A stretch of 64,000 bases of DNA from Gavia stellata (lineage: Eukaryota; Chordata; Aves; Gaviiformes; Gaviidae): positions 106,867,334 to 106,931,333 of the forward strand of contig NC_082595.1 in the NCBI RefSeq assembly GCF_030936135.1. The letters are read 5' to 3'. The translations under genes were made by a program, and so were the position numbers. Under the pieces are notes generated by a model, which had not been told where the DNA came from, ran no database searches, and worked only from the letters and a program-made list of their open reading frames with translations. How positions within the stretch are numbered: position 1 is the stretch's first letter; each line of letters starts with the position of its first letter. Below are positions 62,878-64,000 of the stretch, in pieces.

Positions 62878-64000
62878 TCCTCCTACTCGTTGCCTCCTAT
62901 AATGTTTATCTTAAATCAAGCTTTCAGAATCTATTTTAAAACCCACAGTATTTATAATAACAAGGACTCTGTTTTGCTTGGTCTCTTCTAGGGGTTCCAT
63001 AGGGAGATTTTTGAAAATCAGAGTTTTTTTGAGGTGGGCTGGGTTATTCTCTCTGTGGATACCTACAAGCACAGCTGGAATACCAGATGTGTGGTATTCA
63101 CACTACAGCTTCTGTAGCCTCTGAGCACCCCGTATCAAGTCCTGGGGTAGGGGATGAGTGCAAGGTGGTGCCTCATGGGTGAAAGCGGATGGGGAAGGGA
63201 CCTTCCAGGGGCACTGCTGCCCAGAAGCATCTTGAACCAGATGGGCTCTGGCCCATTCCTGCAGTAGTTTGTATCTGGGTCAAGATGGAAATGGCTTCAG
63301 GGTATCTTAGCTCCCTTTCGCTGTATCGCACAGTTTACTTTCTGCTTTGCTGAGCCTCAGCACAATAATCTTCGTCTTGCGAACTAATTGTAATACACCA
63401 CTAAAGCCAGATGGTGATTGGGAAGGAAGGATTTAAATGTTTTGACACGTTGAGTCTCTACTGAAATTGCTGCATCTAGAGTTTAACTTTCAGAAGTGTA
63501 AGGCATGCACAACTTCTGAAGTGGGAGATGATACGTGCATAGAAATCGGGCACTAAAGTCACAGATTTCTATTACTTAATAATTACGGTAGGATTTGTCT
63601 GACCGTTATAATGTCTTTATCTGAGCTTGTTACCCTGGGCTCCCTTTATTACCAGTGGAAAAAAGTAGGCACTTCTAGGGCACATTTTTTCATTCTAAAA
63701 TAGACATCTAAATAGGTCACATGCATCACATTTTATAAGTGCCATTATCTTCAATGCTGATTTTATTTAAACATTTTGGTTTAGTATTAGCGGTATTACC
63801 TACTCGCTGACCTTATAGCTGGCAGTATTTTCTCTTCCAGAGCTGATATATACGCTCCTTATAATTTGTTTAAAGTACTTGCTTATATCTAAACAGTGTT
63901 TTCAATGAGGCTGGAGCTACAGGTAACCTCAGTCAAGATGACCCACTTCCCGTTGTTTCCAGGAGCCTTCATTAAAGGGAAATTACATCGTCGCATGAGG

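Larger units (their letters stand above)
43594..64000 (+). other. CLIC5: CLIC5 intron 1 (continues beyond window)
   Basis: No exon encoding the CLIC core (GNCPFSQRL segment) was seen up to the window end. The intron is therefore longer than 20.4 kb. The short CLIC5A-specific first exon (about 20 codons) could be here but was not recognised. The intron holds CR1 copies at 47340-47592, 49000-49262 (old), 49286-49943, 53514-54420 and 54993-55052, a T22 tract and TA repeats. From 55053 to 64000 I see only unannotated AT-rich sequence. Confidence 0.75.

Noticed and set aside
43594-64000. Search for the CLIC core exons and the CLIC5A first exon
   Set aside because: No sequence encoding the GNCPFSQRL region or a PEIELFVK-type exon end was recognised, so none is annotated; a short exon could still have been missed.

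Overview
The window looks like nuclear DNA of a bird, or possibly another sauropsid. It holds intron-split vertebrate genes, two CpG-island promoters and several 5'-truncated CR1 LINE copies. Two of those copies end in the tandem ATTCTGTG octamer typical of avian CR1. No bacterial, viral or plasmid gene was seen. Species cannot be told from the sequence alone.

The gene order is RCAN2 (+, last coding exon only, 1-121), ENPP5 (+, coding 11970-18584), ENPP4 (-, coding 31100-26214), then the first coding exon of the long CLIC5 isoform, CLIC5B (+, 43105-43593). This is the mammalian CLIC5-ENPP4-ENPP5-RCAN2 neighbourhood read in the opposite direction. The order supports the orthologue calls made from protein similarity.

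Layout: 1-121 RCAN2 C-terminus; 122 to about 4000 probable RCAN2 3' UTR; 4000-8750 intergenic; 8750-9650 CpG island with GC boxes and a probable ENPP5 non-coding exon 1; 11923-18584 ENPP5 coding exons; 18585-26213 the 3' UTRs and spacer between two convergent genes; 26214-31142 ENPP4 exons; 31143 to about 33280 ENPP4 intron 1 with a CR1; 33180-34080 CpG island of ENPP4 with paired CCAAT boxes; 34100-43100 intergenic with a probable MIR-like SINE; 43105-43593 CLIC5B exon; 43594-64000 CLIC5 intron with four or five CR1 pieces.

ENPP4 and ENPP5 are tail-to-tail paralogues. Both encode type I membrane ecto-phosphodiesterases with all seven metal and nucleophile residues present. Their coding exon structures match: first coding exon 823 nt in both, second 177 or 171 nt, last 371 or 365 nt, and every coding intron in phase 1. 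ENPP4 is known for Ap3A hydrolysis at the endothelial surface, and ENPP5 for NAD cleavage.

The most unusual thing seen is a second, decayed copy of ENPP4's middle coding exon (28357-28531). It lies about 830 bp from the real one, in the next intron, and sits between two halves of a CA/TA microsatellite. It keeps the splice-acceptor side but lacks the donor side, has a 2-nt deletion and then reaches a stop codon. No wholly new biological system was found; most of the window is ordinary vertebrate intron and intergenic sequence.
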